Source: Candidatus Choladousia intestinigallinarum (GTDB lineage Bacteria > Bacillota > Clostridia > Lachnospirales > Lachnospiraceae). Taken from it: a stretch of DNA of 32,725 nucleotides. Below are positions 23,937 through 31,552 of the stretch, piece by piece. The DNA lies in assembly GCA_018712605.1 (NCBI GenBank), contig DVGR01000102.1, positions 1 through 32,725 of the forward strand, given 5' to 3'. Position 1 is the stretch's first letter, and the number at the start of each line of letters is the position of its first letter. The position numbers were made by a program, and so were the translations under genes. A model generated the notes under the pieces. It saw nothing but the letters and a program-made list of their open reading frames with translations, did no database searches and was not told where the DNA came from.

Positions 23937-25555
23937 TCTTTCATCCCCTTCATTCTGTATTCCTTAGGCGTGCAGTTCTGAGTTTTCTTAAAAATGTAGC
24001 TGAAATAATGGGAATCCTGGTAGCCCGCCAGCTCTCCGATCTCCGTAATCTTTTTATTCGTACAGCGCAGAAGCTCTTTGGCCAGCTTCATCCTGGTCCC
24101 AGTCAGATATTCCGTAAAGGTCTGCCCTGTCTCCTGGGCAAAAATAGAGCTGAAGTAATTGGTACTTATGTTTACAGTGGAGGCCACCTTGTTCAGATTC
24201 AGGTCGCTCTCCTGGCAGTGCTTCTGGATATATTCTTTGGCATCCCTGATCAGCCTGCCGTACCTGCGGTTATTCACATGGTTTCTCAGTTCCATAGATT
24301 TTCCAAACAGACGGATCATAAATTCCCGCATGGCCTCCCTGGATGCAATGCGCCCGATCTCTTCATTCAGCCCGCCGCATACCTTCATCACCTCTTCCTC
24401 CGAGTTTCCGATGCTTCTCTGAAACCGAAGCACACAGAGATAGCTGTGCATGGTCACGTAATGACAGAAAATCATAGAGCTGATATTTTGATCGCCGTAG
24501 GCGCTCAGATAACCGTCAACAAAATTCTCTACCTCTTCCTCAATGCCGTTTCGCAGGAAGTTCTCAATGATATGAGCATCGATTTTCTCCATATCCATTC
24601 CATTTACATCGAAGGTCCCAGTACTCTCCCGTTCCAGACTCTTGTAGAGAAGAATCTGATCCGGCTTCTCGAAATACCGGAAAGAGAGAGCCTTATTGGC
24701 GTCATTGTAAGACCATTTCAGATCCCTGAGCCGGTACACAATCCGTCCGATCCCTCCGAAAAAGTGGATCTCCCCTCCTGCCGCCTTTCGAACAGTCTCC
24801 GCAAGTTCATGGCACAGTCCGTCCAGCCGCTCCTTCAGCTCTTCCTCGCTGTCCCCTCTGACTATAAAAAACCAGCCGTCAATTTCCCGCTCAAAAGCTT
24901 CTATCTTATCCAGCTTCTGAATATAGGAGAGAAGATCTTCCTCCGCCTGCACCATCTTATCTGTATACTCCGGGGCCGCATCCGTAAAGAGAAGCTGGAA
25001 CAGTACCGTCTGGTAAATGGGTGCCCCCAGCTCAATCCCCAGCTTCTTTCCCTTCTCTAAAAGCTCGGCTACAGAGAAATGCCCGCTGATCAAATCCCGG
25101 AACAGTTCCGTCCTTGCCTTCCTGCTGTCCTTGTCCATCTCCTGCCGGTACCGTTCCAGAAGCTGCTGCTCCTGGCGCTCCTTCTCAATGTTCTGCGCCA
25201 CGCCCCGCACCACCTCCAAAAGCTTGGAAGCCTTGAAAGGCTTAAGGAGATACTCCGTGACCCCCAGGTCAATGGCCTTCTGGGCGTATTCAAATTCCCG
25301 GTAGCCGCTGATAATAATAATCTTCAGGCCAGGCAGATCCTTCCGCAGAAGACGGCTCAGCTCCAGCCCGTCCATAAAGGGCATACGGATATCCGTGATC
25401 AGAATATCCGGCTTTTCCTTCAAAATGGCCGGATAAGCCATCTCCCCGTCGCTGGCGCATCCCACGAAGGAAAGCCCCTCCTTCTCCCAGTCCACGTTAT
25501 TACGGATTCCCTCCCGGATTACAATCTCGTCTTCTACCAAAAAAATCTTCAGCAT
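23933..25555 (-). CDS. YesN-type response regulator with AraC DNA-binding domain
   Basis: 540 residues. A receiver domain occupies about 1-120, with acidic pocket VEDE and the phosphoacceptor Asp 55 in ILITDIRMPFMDG. A long middle domain (about 150-400) has a GGDEF-like degenerate fold. The C-terminus (about 435-535) is a pair of AraC helix-turn-helices with LNKVASTVNISTNYFSSIF, GQTFTEYLTGTRM and AGYQDSHYFSYIFKK. It is the first gene of the sensor operon. The likely target is the sugar importer operon starting at 21249, whose promoter lacks a good -35, as expected for an activator-dependent gene. That target is inference from position. Confidence 0.92.
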   Translation of the reverse strand: MLKIFLVEDEIVIREGIRNNVDWEKEGLSFVGCASDGEMAYPAILKEKPDILITDIRMPFMDGLELSRLLRKDLPGLKIIIISGYREFEYAQKAIDLGVTEYLLKPFKASKLLEVVRGVAQNIEKERQEQQLLERYRQEMDKDSRKARTELFRDLISGHFSVAELLEKGKKLGIELGAPIYQTVLFQLLFTDAAPEYTDKMVQAEEDLLSYIQKLDKIEAFEREIDGWFFIVRGDSEEELKERLDGLCHELAETVRKAAGGEIHFFGGIGRIVYRLRDLKWSYNDANKALSFRYFEKPDQILLYKSLERESTGTFDVNGMDMEKIDAHIIENFLRNGIEEEVENFVDGYLSAYGDQNISSMIFCHYVTMHSYLCVLRFQRSIGNSEEEVMKVCGGLNEEIGRIASREAMREFMIRLFGKSMELRNHVNNRRYGRLIRDAKEYIQKHCQESDLNLNKVASTVNISTNYFSSIFAQETGQTFTEYLTGTRMKLAKELLRCTNKKITEIGELAGYQDSHYFSYIFKKTQNCTPKEYRMKGMKE

Positions 25556-25611
25556 TTTGCTGTGCCTCCGTCAGTAATTTCTATCTCTCATCTGATATAT
25601 GAACTATTAAT

Positions 25612-25640
25612 ATTTTAGCTATAATAATCCCAAATGTAAA
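25612..25640 (-). promoter_or_regulatory. Promoter of the response regulator/sensor operon
   Basis: Minus strand -35 TTTACA (25635-25640), 17-nt spacer and -10 TAAAAT (25612-25617). This is close to consensus and suggests constitutive expression of the sensor genes. Confidence 0.65.
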
Positions 25641-25678
25641 TAAAAACTTTTAAAACGGGGCTGCTGCCGCAGCCCCGT
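25641..25678 (-). terminator. Terminator of the YARHG protein gene
   Basis: A perfect 10-bp GC-rich stem, ACGGGGCTGC/GCAGCCCCGT (25655-25678), with a TGCC-sized loop, is followed on the minus strand by TTTTAAAAGTTTTT. It is 48 nt past the stop codon. Confidence 0.88.
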
Positions 25679-25726
25679 CCTCCTAATAAAACCTTTAATT
25701 TTTTTACAAACCCTTATCATCTCTGG

Positions 25727-26548
25727 TCAGCTGATCTTATTCATATACTCCACCATCAGGTTAATATTAGCCGACTCATACTGATTCATCACCCGGGTAT
25801 CAAAATCCTCCGCCTCTACATACCCATCATACCAGGACTTGGAATCAAAATACGCCTGTACCTCTTTCAGGACGAATTTTCGATGATGGCGGGCGTAAAT
25901 CTCATTAATAGCCATCTGGACCTGATCCGCCGACATGCCGGAAAGATCCGATTCATCCAGATACTCCGTGGAGCTCTGGGGCAGAATATAATCTGAAGAG
26001 GAAGAGATAGCCGCCCCTCCCTCAGATGCGGAAGCCCCGCTGATCTGAATATTGTCCAGTACCCACGAAACGTCTCCGCTCATATCCGAAAATTCTGCCA
26101 TCACTGCATCATCATCGTAGTACCCCTGAACATCTGTGGGGGTCGTGGCGTAGTAGATCCCGTCCGCCCCGTTCCCCAGTGTCTCAAAGCTGGGCAGATC
26201 CAGATAATCCAGCTCCTGGGTGTAGCAGATGCTGAAAAGATTCCCGCCGTTCGCAAAACCCAGCTCCTGGGTCCACAGCTCCCTGGAATCAATATGGAAG
26301 AAATCCACAGAGTCCGCATTGATACTCATGGCGCAGTTCCCGGCCCAGGAAGCCGGCAGCGTCACATCCACCTCAGAAAAACTAATGGTAATATTTCCTT
26401 CAGAATCTTTCCCTGTAGTATAATCCCAGCGGTTCCCCTCCTGGGCTCCTGCCGCAAATCCAAGGCTAGCTGCCAGACACAGGGACGCCGCAGCCGCCAA
26501 ACTGGCTTTTAAACATCTTCTCTTCATAGTCCCCCATTCCTTTCTCAT
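25727..26548 (-). CDS. Secreted protein with a C-terminal YARHG domain
   Basis: 273 residues from ATG 26546-26548, which has AGGAG ahead of it. The N-terminus is a signal peptide (KASLAAAASLCLAASLGFAA, cleavage after GAQ or AGA). Residues about 40-180 are a beta-rich region with an unrecognised fold, containing ITISFSEVDVTLPASWAG. After an Ala/Ser-rich linker (GASASEGGAAISSSS), the C-terminal 70 residues form a YARHG domain: MAINEIYARHHRKF, then YFDSKSWYDGY. This domain is common on the surface of Clostridia, and its role is unknown. The gene is alone, with a strong hairpin in its 5' leader. Confidence 0.75.
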   Translation of the reverse strand: MRKEWGTMKRRCLKASLAAAASLCLAASLGFAAGAQEGNRWDYTTGKDSEGNITISFSEVDVTLPASWAGNCAMSINADSVDFFHIDSRELWTQELGFANGGNLFSICYTQELDYLDLPSFETLGNGADGIYYATTPTDVQGYYDDDAVMAEFSDMSGDVSWVLDNIQISGASASEGGAAISSSSDYILPQSSTEYLDESDLSGMSADQVQMAINEIYARHHRKFVLKEVQAYFDSKSWYDGYVEAEDFDTRVMNQYESANINLMVEYMNKIS

Positions 26549-26565
26549 GTTTATCTCCTGCTCCA

Positions 26566-26599
26566 AGAATACAGCAAAGGTTCCCTTGCTCCGTATTCT
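26566..26599 (-). promoter_or_regulatory. Hairpin in the 5' leader of the YARHG protein gene
   Basis: AGAATAC/GTATTCT enclose AGCAAAGG/CCTTGCT around a small loop, ending just before the SD. It could control translation or mRNA stability. It is not a terminator as there is no U-run. Confidence 0.5.
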
Positions 26600-26706
26600 C
26601 CCTCCCCCCTGGGGAAAGGTTTAAGAATATCTATGTTTATTTTACAATATTTCCTGGCAAAAGAAATGAATGTATTCTTAAAAAACACAATGAAAAATAG
26701 AAAAGG

Positions 26707-26763
26707 CAGTGCGGAGCAATCCGTGGCTTTTATGCGTAGTGGTGCCTGCGCCAGCAGGCATGT
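26707..26763 (+). repeat. Structured dispersed repeat, copy C (3' fragment)
   Basis: GCAGTGCGGAGCAATCC matches copy A at 3961-3977 and the last 49 bases (26715-26763) are identical to copy B (14658-14706), including TGGCTTTTAT and the tail hairpin. The 5' two thirds of the element are missing. It lies between the end of a CobW gene (26768) and the leader of the YARHG gene. Confidence 0.85.
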
Positions 26764-26767
26764 AAGT

Positions 26768-27712
26768 TTAGTTAAAATATACCGTATCCGTCTCCGGTGC
26801 CCCAGTCAGCTCATAGGAGAGGGCGTGAAGCACGGGACCTTTATCTCCGTACTCCCTGGCATACTCGTACTGGATCCTGGCGGTTAGCCAGATCCACTGC
26901 CTGGCCCTTAAATCCCCGGCGAATTTTCCCCGGCACACATAGCCCACAAACCGGATATCATTCTCACAGCAGGTCATGGCATTCCTTCCTGGCACAAAAG
27001 TTTCTGCGTCAAACCTTCTGGATTTCATCACCTTAGCTCGGAAGCGGACTTTTTTACCCTCATACCGCTTAGGATTTTCGCTGACATCAAGATACCAGAG
27101 TCCATAATCCATATCCTCAATCTGGATCACATCAGCCTCCAGGTCATAAGGCGGCTGATCCATACCGGGATCTACAGGATTTCCCTGATCGTCCTCAAAG
27201 TAAATCATGGCTCCCTGGTTCAGTCCCCGGATGGTTCTGCGGTAGGAATGGAGGTCCATCTCTTCCGTACACCGGTTAAAAATCACCATCTCTGTATCCA
27301 GAAACAGATTGCTCAAAATACTTCTCATATTATTCAGATAGACAGGAAACGTACTTCCGTCTACAATGGTAATCACCTGGGCGATCTCCAGGGGCCTTGG
27401 AAGCTCCTCTTCCAAAAGCCACTTAGGATCCCACACGCCGTTCATTTCCACGAAAATCCGGCGGGGCCGGTAATGCTTTGCACACTGTTCCAGAAATTCT
27501 TTGTGGAATTCCTCCGGCTGCTCCACAGATATCACATCAATATTTTTAGAAGCCAGATCTGCCTCGTCATACTCTTCAATTCCCTCTTCACAGAGGATCA
27601 ATAACCCCTTCTGTCCGTCGGCAAAGTCTTCACTCTCAAGAACATCCCGAAGGAAAGAAGTCTTGCCGCTCTCCAAAAAACCGGTGATCACATAAACAGG
27701 AATTTCCCTCAT
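26768..27712 (-). CDS. CobW/G3E GTPase fused to a DUF1980/YcgQ-like C-terminal domain
   Basis: 314 residues. The N-terminal half is a G3E GTPase with Walker A GFLESGKTS (11-19), and FVEMNGVWDP and a TIVDG segment as in CobW proteins. The CxCC metal-binding motif found in typical metallochaperones of this family is absent. The C-terminal half (about 190-314) resembles the domain of YcgQ/TIGR03943 proteins: ETFVPGRNAMTCCENDIRF, then VGYVCRGKF and RQWIWLTARIQ. In Bacillus a YcgQ protein and CobW-type YciC belong to zinc-starvation regulons (known), so the fusion suggests a role in metal delivery. The gene is 24 nt downstream of the other CobW gene, with GGAGG before its start. Confidence 0.82.
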   Translation of the reverse strand: MREIPVYVITGFLESGKTSFLRDVLESEDFADGQKGLLILCEEGIEEYDEADLASKNIDVISVEQPEEFHKEFLEQCAKHYRPRRIFVEMNGVWDPKWLLEEELPRPLEIAQVITIVDGSTFPVYLNNMRSILSNLFLDTEMVIFNRCTEEMDLHSYRRTIRGLNQGAMIYFEDDQGNPVDPGMDQPPYDLEADVIQIEDMDYGLWYLDVSENPKRYEGKKVRFRAKVMKSRRFDAETFVPGRNAMTCCENDIRFVGYVCRGKFAGDLRARQWIWLTARIQYEYAREYGDKGPVLHALSYELTGAPETDTVYFN

Positions 27713-27736
27713 CCTTATTTCCTCCTGTCCAGCCCC

Positions 27737-28912
27737 TTATGCCAGATAAAAAAGCTTTTCCAGGGCCTCTTCCTTCAGCTTGGAACCTATTACGCACAGA
27801 CGTCCCGTATAGTCAGCCGATCCTTCCCGGATCTCATATTCTTCCGGCACGAAATCGAAGTGCAGCCATTTCCCTTCTTTATCAGGAAGCATTCCCTTAG
27901 CCCTCAGTATCACCCCGTAATCCTCGGAATTCTCAAGCTGGTGAAGAATCCCTTCCAGTTCCTCTCTTGTGTACTTTCTGGGAGTTTCCCTGCCCCAGGA
28001 AGTAAACACCTCGTCCGCATGGTGATGATGATGGCCGTGATGATGATCGTGACCATGGTGCTCATGGCATCCGCACTCTTCATGATCGTGATGGTGATGC
28101 TCATGGCCATGTCCTTCATGATCGTGGTCGTGATGCTCGTGTTCATGGCATCCGCACTCTTCATGATCATGATGGTGATGCTCATGGCCGTGTTCTTCAT
28201 GATCGTGGCCGTGATGCTCGTGGCCGTGGTCTTCATGATCGTGGTCGTGATGCTCATGATGATGGCCGCAGACCGGGCACACCTCTTCTTCCTCCATAAG
28301 CTTCTCTGCCAGAGAACCAGACCTCTCGATTGCGTTCAGGATCTGCTGTCCCGTCAGTTCCTCCCAGGGAGTAGTGATAATGACGCCTTCGGGATTTTTC
28401 TCCCGAATCAGTTCAACCGCTTTCATCTGCTTTTCCTCGGACACTTTCTGCGTTCTGCTGAGAATCACGGTACCGGCATACTGGATCTGATTATCATAAA
28501 ATTCCCCGAAGTTTCTCATATACATCTTAACTTTAGAGACATCCGCCACAGTCACAAGCCCATTAAGCTCAAGTCCTGCCTCCGGCGCCGCATCTTCCAC
28601 TGCCCTGCGCACATCGGAAAGTTTGCCTACCCCTGAGGGTTCTATAATGATCCGGTCAGGAGAAAATTTCTTTGTAACCTCTTTCAGAGCCTTTCCAAAA
28701 TCTCCCACCAGAGAGCAGCAGATACACCCAGAGTTCATCTCCGTGATGTTAATTCCCGCATCCTTCAAAAATCCTCCGTCAATGCCGATCTCTCCGAATT
28801 CATTTTCGATCAGCACAATCTGCTGTCCCGCAAACACTTCTTTGATCAGCTTTTTTATAAGCGTAGTCTTTCCGGCTCCCAAAAACCCTGAAACAATGTC
28901 TACCTTTACCAT
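27737..28912 (-). CDS. CobW/G3E metal GTPase with long His-rich insert
   Basis: 391 residues from ATG 28910-28912 (AAGGA ahead). Walker A is at GFLGAGKTT (9-17), and the family metal motif is at GCICC (Cys 63, 65, 66). A G3E-type EPSG motif follows (IIIEPSGVGK). Between the GTPase domain and the C-terminal CobW domain (about 320-391) is a His/Asp/Glu-rich stretch of roughly 80 residues with CPVCGHH before it and two copies of ECGCHEH, expected to bind zinc, nickel or cobalt. CobW proteins act as GTP-driven metal chaperones. The promoter at 29022-29050 drives this gene and probably the next CobW gene. No clear Zur box is visible, so regulation by metal is inferred only. Confidence 0.9.
   Translation of the reverse strand: MVKVDIVSGFLGAGKTTLIKKLIKEVFAGQQIVLIENEFGEIGIDGGFLKDAGINITEMNSGCICCSLVGDFGKALKEVTKKFSPDRIIIEPSGVGKLSDVRRAVEDAAPEAGLELNGLVTVADVSKVKMYMRNFGEFYDNQIQYAGTVILSRTQKVSEEKQMKAVELIREKNPEGVIITTPWEELTGQQILNAIERSGSLAEKLMEEEEVCPVCGHHHEHHDHDHEDHGHEHHGHDHEEHGHEHHHHDHEECGCHEHEHHDHDHEGHGHEHHHHDHEECGCHEHHGHDHHHGHHHHHADEVFTSWGRETPRKYTREELEGILHQLENSEDYGVILRAKGMLPDKEGKWLHFDFVPEEYEIREGSADYTGRLCVIGSKLKEEALEKLFYLA
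28020..28262 (-). repeat. In-frame tandem repeats coding the His-rich tract
   Basis: The stretch repeats with an 81-nt (27-codon) period: the block beginning at 28066 recurs at 28147 with few changes. The repeated unit encodes ECGCHEH followed by His/Asp/Glu-rich residues. Shorter internal repeats of about 6 codons are also seen. Such DNA can change length by slippage or recombination without breaking the frame. Confidence 0.8.
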
Positions 28913-29021
28913 GGTAATCCTTCTTTCTTTTAAAATAGAATACTGCCGGAGCCATAAAGTCCCCAGCCGTATCTTTCGCAATTAAACAAAACTAACTCAG
29001 AATTTTCTAAGTCCAGAACGT

Positions 29022-29050
29022 ACTATAGCATATATTTTTAAAAAATGCAA
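29022..29050 (-). promoter_or_regulatory. Promoter of the CobW gene pair
   Basis: Minus strand -35 TTGCAT (29045-29050), 17-nt spacer, -10 TATAGT (29022-29027), about 110 nt ahead of the His-rich CobW start. It is the strongest promoter in the gap. Confidence 0.7.
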
Positions 29051-29081
29051 AGTTTCTCTAAAACAAATAGTAACTCGCTAT

Positions 29082-29900
29082 TTAGCTGATGGCGGAACTG
29101 TTCCTCTCAAAATGCTGATAATCTATGGGACTGTTCCAGGATCCTCCCCATGAAAACCCGTACTTGTCAAATACGCTCCAGCACACATCCCCTTCCACAA
29201 TCACATGAGGATCCCCGGAAGTCCGGTCCAGATAAGGACGGGCATTCTCATCCAGGCACTGCAGGCTTCCATCCTCCCCATACCATACATAGGGATTCTG
29301 AAGAGGATTCAGATCAATAGCAAGTCCCAAGGCATGATTGGATAAATTTCCTCCGCCAGTGATCTCCCGATAATTAAAACAAGACGTATTGTTGGCCTTT
29401 GTGGAGGCCGTGTCCGTGGAATCAGGATCTCCTGTCCAGTAACGGTCAATGAGAAAGACGGACTGAATCTCATATTTCAGGGCAAACAATTCCCTGAAGA
29501 TATCCAGCACGTCTTCCGCCGCATTCTTATTCACAATCATCTCTCCCACCTGAATCTGCCCGTCAAAATTATAGTGAAGAAGGGTCAGATACCGCAGATC
29601 CTCCAACCCAATATGTGGATTTTCTCTGTAGGATTTACCGTATATCTGGTCGTAAACCTCGTCCCCCTCCGCAATCTCATGGATCTGAAAATAAGCATCC
29701 AGCTCTGACTCAGACAAAGAAGGATCGAGAAGCTGCACTTCCCACATAGATGACTCCGCAAGCTGAGATTCTTCCTGAGCTAAAACCGGGCCCTGTCCCT
29801 GCAGAATTGCAGATAACAGAAATACTCCAAACAGGAGCAGGCACCCGGCAGATTTTCTTATTAAAGTATCCTGTTTTATTATAGTATTTTTTCTTTTCAT
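29082..29900 (-). CDS. M15-family peptidase (D,D- or L,D-type carboxypeptidase-like)
   Basis: 272 residues. An N-terminal hydrophobic segment (about 18-40) is a signal peptide or membrane anchor. The C-terminal M15 zinc peptidase domain shows SNHALGLAIDLNP (His 189, Asp 196) and IDYQHFE (His 263), the three expected zinc ligands, with the YGFSWGGSWNSP segment between them. These enzymes trim peptidoglycan peptides, with M15C members closest. Its start is 2 nt after the amino acid ATPase stop and its SD is poor, so translation is probably coupled to that gene. The link may be recovery of cell wall amino acids, which is inference. Confidence 0.85.
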   Translation of the reverse strand: MKRKNTIIKQDTLIRKSAGCLLLFGVFLLSAILQGQGPVLAQEESQLAESSMWEVQLLDPSLSESELDAYFQIHEIAEGDEVYDQIYGKSYRENPHIGLEDLRYLTLLHYNFDGQIQVGEMIVNKNAAEDVLDIFRELFALKYEIQSVFLIDRYWTGDPDSTDTASTKANNTSCFNYREITGGGNLSNHALGLAIDLNPLQNPYVWYGEDGSLQCLDENARPYLDRTSGDPHVIVEGDVCWSVFDKYGFSWGGSWNSPIDYQHFERNSSAIS

Positions 29901-29902
29901 CC

Positions 29903-30664
29903 TTATATTCTCTGGTATCTGCCCAAAAATTCTTTTATTCTGGTATGATCCGCATCAAACACTTCCTCCGGCTTCCCTTCCAGCACTACCACACCTTTAT
30001 CCATAAAAATCACCCGGTCCGAAATCTCTCTGGCAAAGGCCATCTCATGAGTCACGATCACCATAGTAATCTTTAAATCCGCCAGGGAACGGATCACCCG
30101 AAGTACCTCTCCTGTAAGCTCTGGATCCAAAGCTGAGGTAGGCTCATCAAAAAAGAGGATTTTAGGATTCAAAGCCAAAGCCCTGGCAATCGCCACCCTC
30201 TGGCACTGTCCCCCGGAAAGCTGGCAGGGATAAGCCTTTTCTTTATCAGCAAGCCCCATCTTCTGCAAAAGCGCCCGGGCCTCCTGGTATACCTCCTGTT
30301 TGGGCCGCTTCTGAACCTTAAGCGGCGCATCCACAATATTCTTCAGAACAGAATAATGGGGAAAGAGATTAAAATTCTGAAAAACCAGCCCAAAATAAGA
30401 GCGGATCCTTTTTGCATCCTGCCCTTTTGGATAAACCGGCTTTCCGTCCGCTCCCACATAGGCTGCTTTTTCTCCCATATAGAGAATCTCTCCTGCATTG
30501 ATCTTCTCCAGCATAGTGGCACAGCGCAGAAGAGTGGATTTCCCGGAGCCGGAGGGTCCGATAATAGAGAGGATCTCTCCCTCTTTTACCGAAACAGAGA
30601 TATCTTTAATGACTTCCAAACCATCAAACTCTTTATTAATATGATTCATTTCCAAAAGATTCAT
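29903..30664 (-). CDS. Polar amino acid ABC importer ATPase (GlnQ-like)
   Basis: 253 residues. Walker [10 protein letters not shown] (36-44), Q-loop region [11 protein letters not shown], signature LSGGQCQR (149-156) and Walker B ILFFDEP (169-175), followed by [13 protein letters not shown] and the switch His in IVTHEM. This is the HisP/GlnQ class. It is 15 nt downstream of the permease gene and has GGGGAGG ahead of its ATG. One oddity is the Cys in LSGGQCQR where Gln-Gln or Gln-Arg is usual; it should not affect function. Confidence 0.95.
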   Translation of the reverse strand: MNLLEMNHINKEFDGLEVIKDISVSVKEGEILSIIGPSGSGKSTLLRCATMLEKINAGEILYMGEKAAYVGADGKPVYPKGQDAKRIRSYFGLVFQNFNLFPHYSVLKNIVDAPLKVQKRPKQEVYQEARALLQKMGLADKEKAYPCQLSGGQCQRVAIARALALNPKILFFDEPTSALDPELTGEVLRVIRSLADLKITMVIVTHEMAFAREISDRVIFMDKGVVVLEGKPEEVFDADHTRIKEFLGRYQRI

Positions 30665-30679
30665 CTGTTTTCCTCCCCA

Positions 30680-31330
30680 TTAATGATAGTAGCTCAATTT
30701 CTTCTCAATAGTTTCCATAACCACCGCCACCACAAGGTTAAACACGTAATAGAATACAGCGGCCACCACAAAGGGCATAAAATTTGTCTGTGCGGCAGCA
30801 ATCTGCTTGGCAATGGTAAACATCTCCGCATAAGCTAGGGAGAAGCTCAGAGAAGTATCCTTTACCAGAGTGATTACCTCATTTGTCACAGAGGGCAGAA
30901 TCCTCTTTACCACCTGAGGAAAGATAATCCGCACAAACCTCTGGCCCTTTCCATAGCCCAGCACCTGGGCGGCCTCGTACTGCCCCACCGGCATGGACTC
31001 AATCCCAGAACGGTAAATCTCAGCAAAATAAGCTGCATAATTCAGAGAGAATCCCAGAATAATGGCTGTGAACCGATAACTGCCCCCAATAGACATTCCG
31101 AACAGATAGTACGGCCCGAAGTATACCACCAAAAGCTGCAGCATCAGAGGCGTTCCTCTCATAACAGAAATATAAACTTTAACAATGGTTCTTATGATAA
31201 TATTTTTTGACATCCTGCCAAAAGCGATCAGAAGTCCCAGGGGCAGGGAAAACAGCAGCGTCAGGAAAAAAATCTCCATGGATCTCAGCATACCGCTGCA
31301 AAGCTGTTCCAGCATAACAGAAAAACTCAT
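30680..31330 (-). CDS. Polar amino acid ABC importer permease
   Basis: 216 residues, with about five hydrophobic segments. The HisM/GlnP motifs are present: YISVMRGTPLMLQLLVVYFG, GFSLNYAAYFAEIYRSGIES and the EAA loop GQYEAAQVLGYGKGQRFVRI with IIFPQ. The start ATG 31328-31330 has AGGAGG. It lies 222 nt after the binding protein gene across a structured intergenic region. Confidence 0.94.
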   Translation of the reverse strand: MSFSVMLEQLCSGMLRSMEIFFLTLLFSLPLGLLIAFGRMSKNIIIRTIVKVYISVMRGTPLMLQLLVVYFGPYYLFGMSIGGSYRFTAIILGFSLNYAAYFAEIYRSGIESMPVGQYEAAQVLGYGKGQRFVRIIFPQVVKRILPSVTNEVITLVKDTSLSFSLAYAEMFTIAKQIAAAQTNFMPFVVAAVFYYVFNLVVAVVMETIEKKLSYYH

Positions 31331-31414
31331 ATGTACCTCCTGCGGGCATCCTTCCCGCTCATCTAACTTCCTTTAAAAAACTGCCGCATTTCATAATCTG
31401 TCAGACACGAACAC

Positions 31415-31541
31415 AGCGGACATCCCCAAACCATACTGTTCGATGTCCGCTGCCTTTTTTCATAATTCAAGAATGCCGCCGGCATTCTTGCTGCGGTTAC
31501 TCCCTGCACGACCGTACCACATATACATCAGGCCCCGCAGC
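31415..31541. terminator. Cluster of hairpins between binding protein and permease genes
   Basis: Three stems occur. AGCGGACATC/GATGTCCGCT (31415-31424/31442-31451) is followed on the plus strand by GCCTTTTTT, so it looks like an intrinsic terminator for plus-strand transcription. AAGAATGCC/GGCATTCTT (31469-31477/31481-31489) is a compact 9-bp hairpin. GCTGCGG/CCGCAGC (31490-31496/31535-31541) lies next to the binding protein stop codon. On the minus strand they may act as 3' stabilisers or partial terminators. Confidence 0.6.
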
Positions 31542-31552
31542 AGCTCTGCGTC

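Noticed and set aside
23870-25060. 396-aa plus-strand frame over the response regulator gene
   Set aside because: It is an antisense shadow without SD; the YesN-type frame has all its domains.
27910-28257. 115-aa minus-strand frame rich in Ser, Ile, Thr and Met
   Set aside because: It is a frame-shifted reading of the same tandem repeat.
28020-28262. Repeats considered as a CRISPR array
   Set aside because: The units are in frame, adjoining, without unique spacers, and encode a His-rich protein segment.
27860-28636. 258-aa plus-strand frame with repeated Met/Val
   Set aside because: It is the antisense image of the His-rich CobW tract, where CAT/CAC codons read as ATG/GTG. It is not a gene.
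28913-29081. Zur-type operator before the CobW genes
   Set aside because: No inverted repeat resembling a known Zur box is visible near the promoter.
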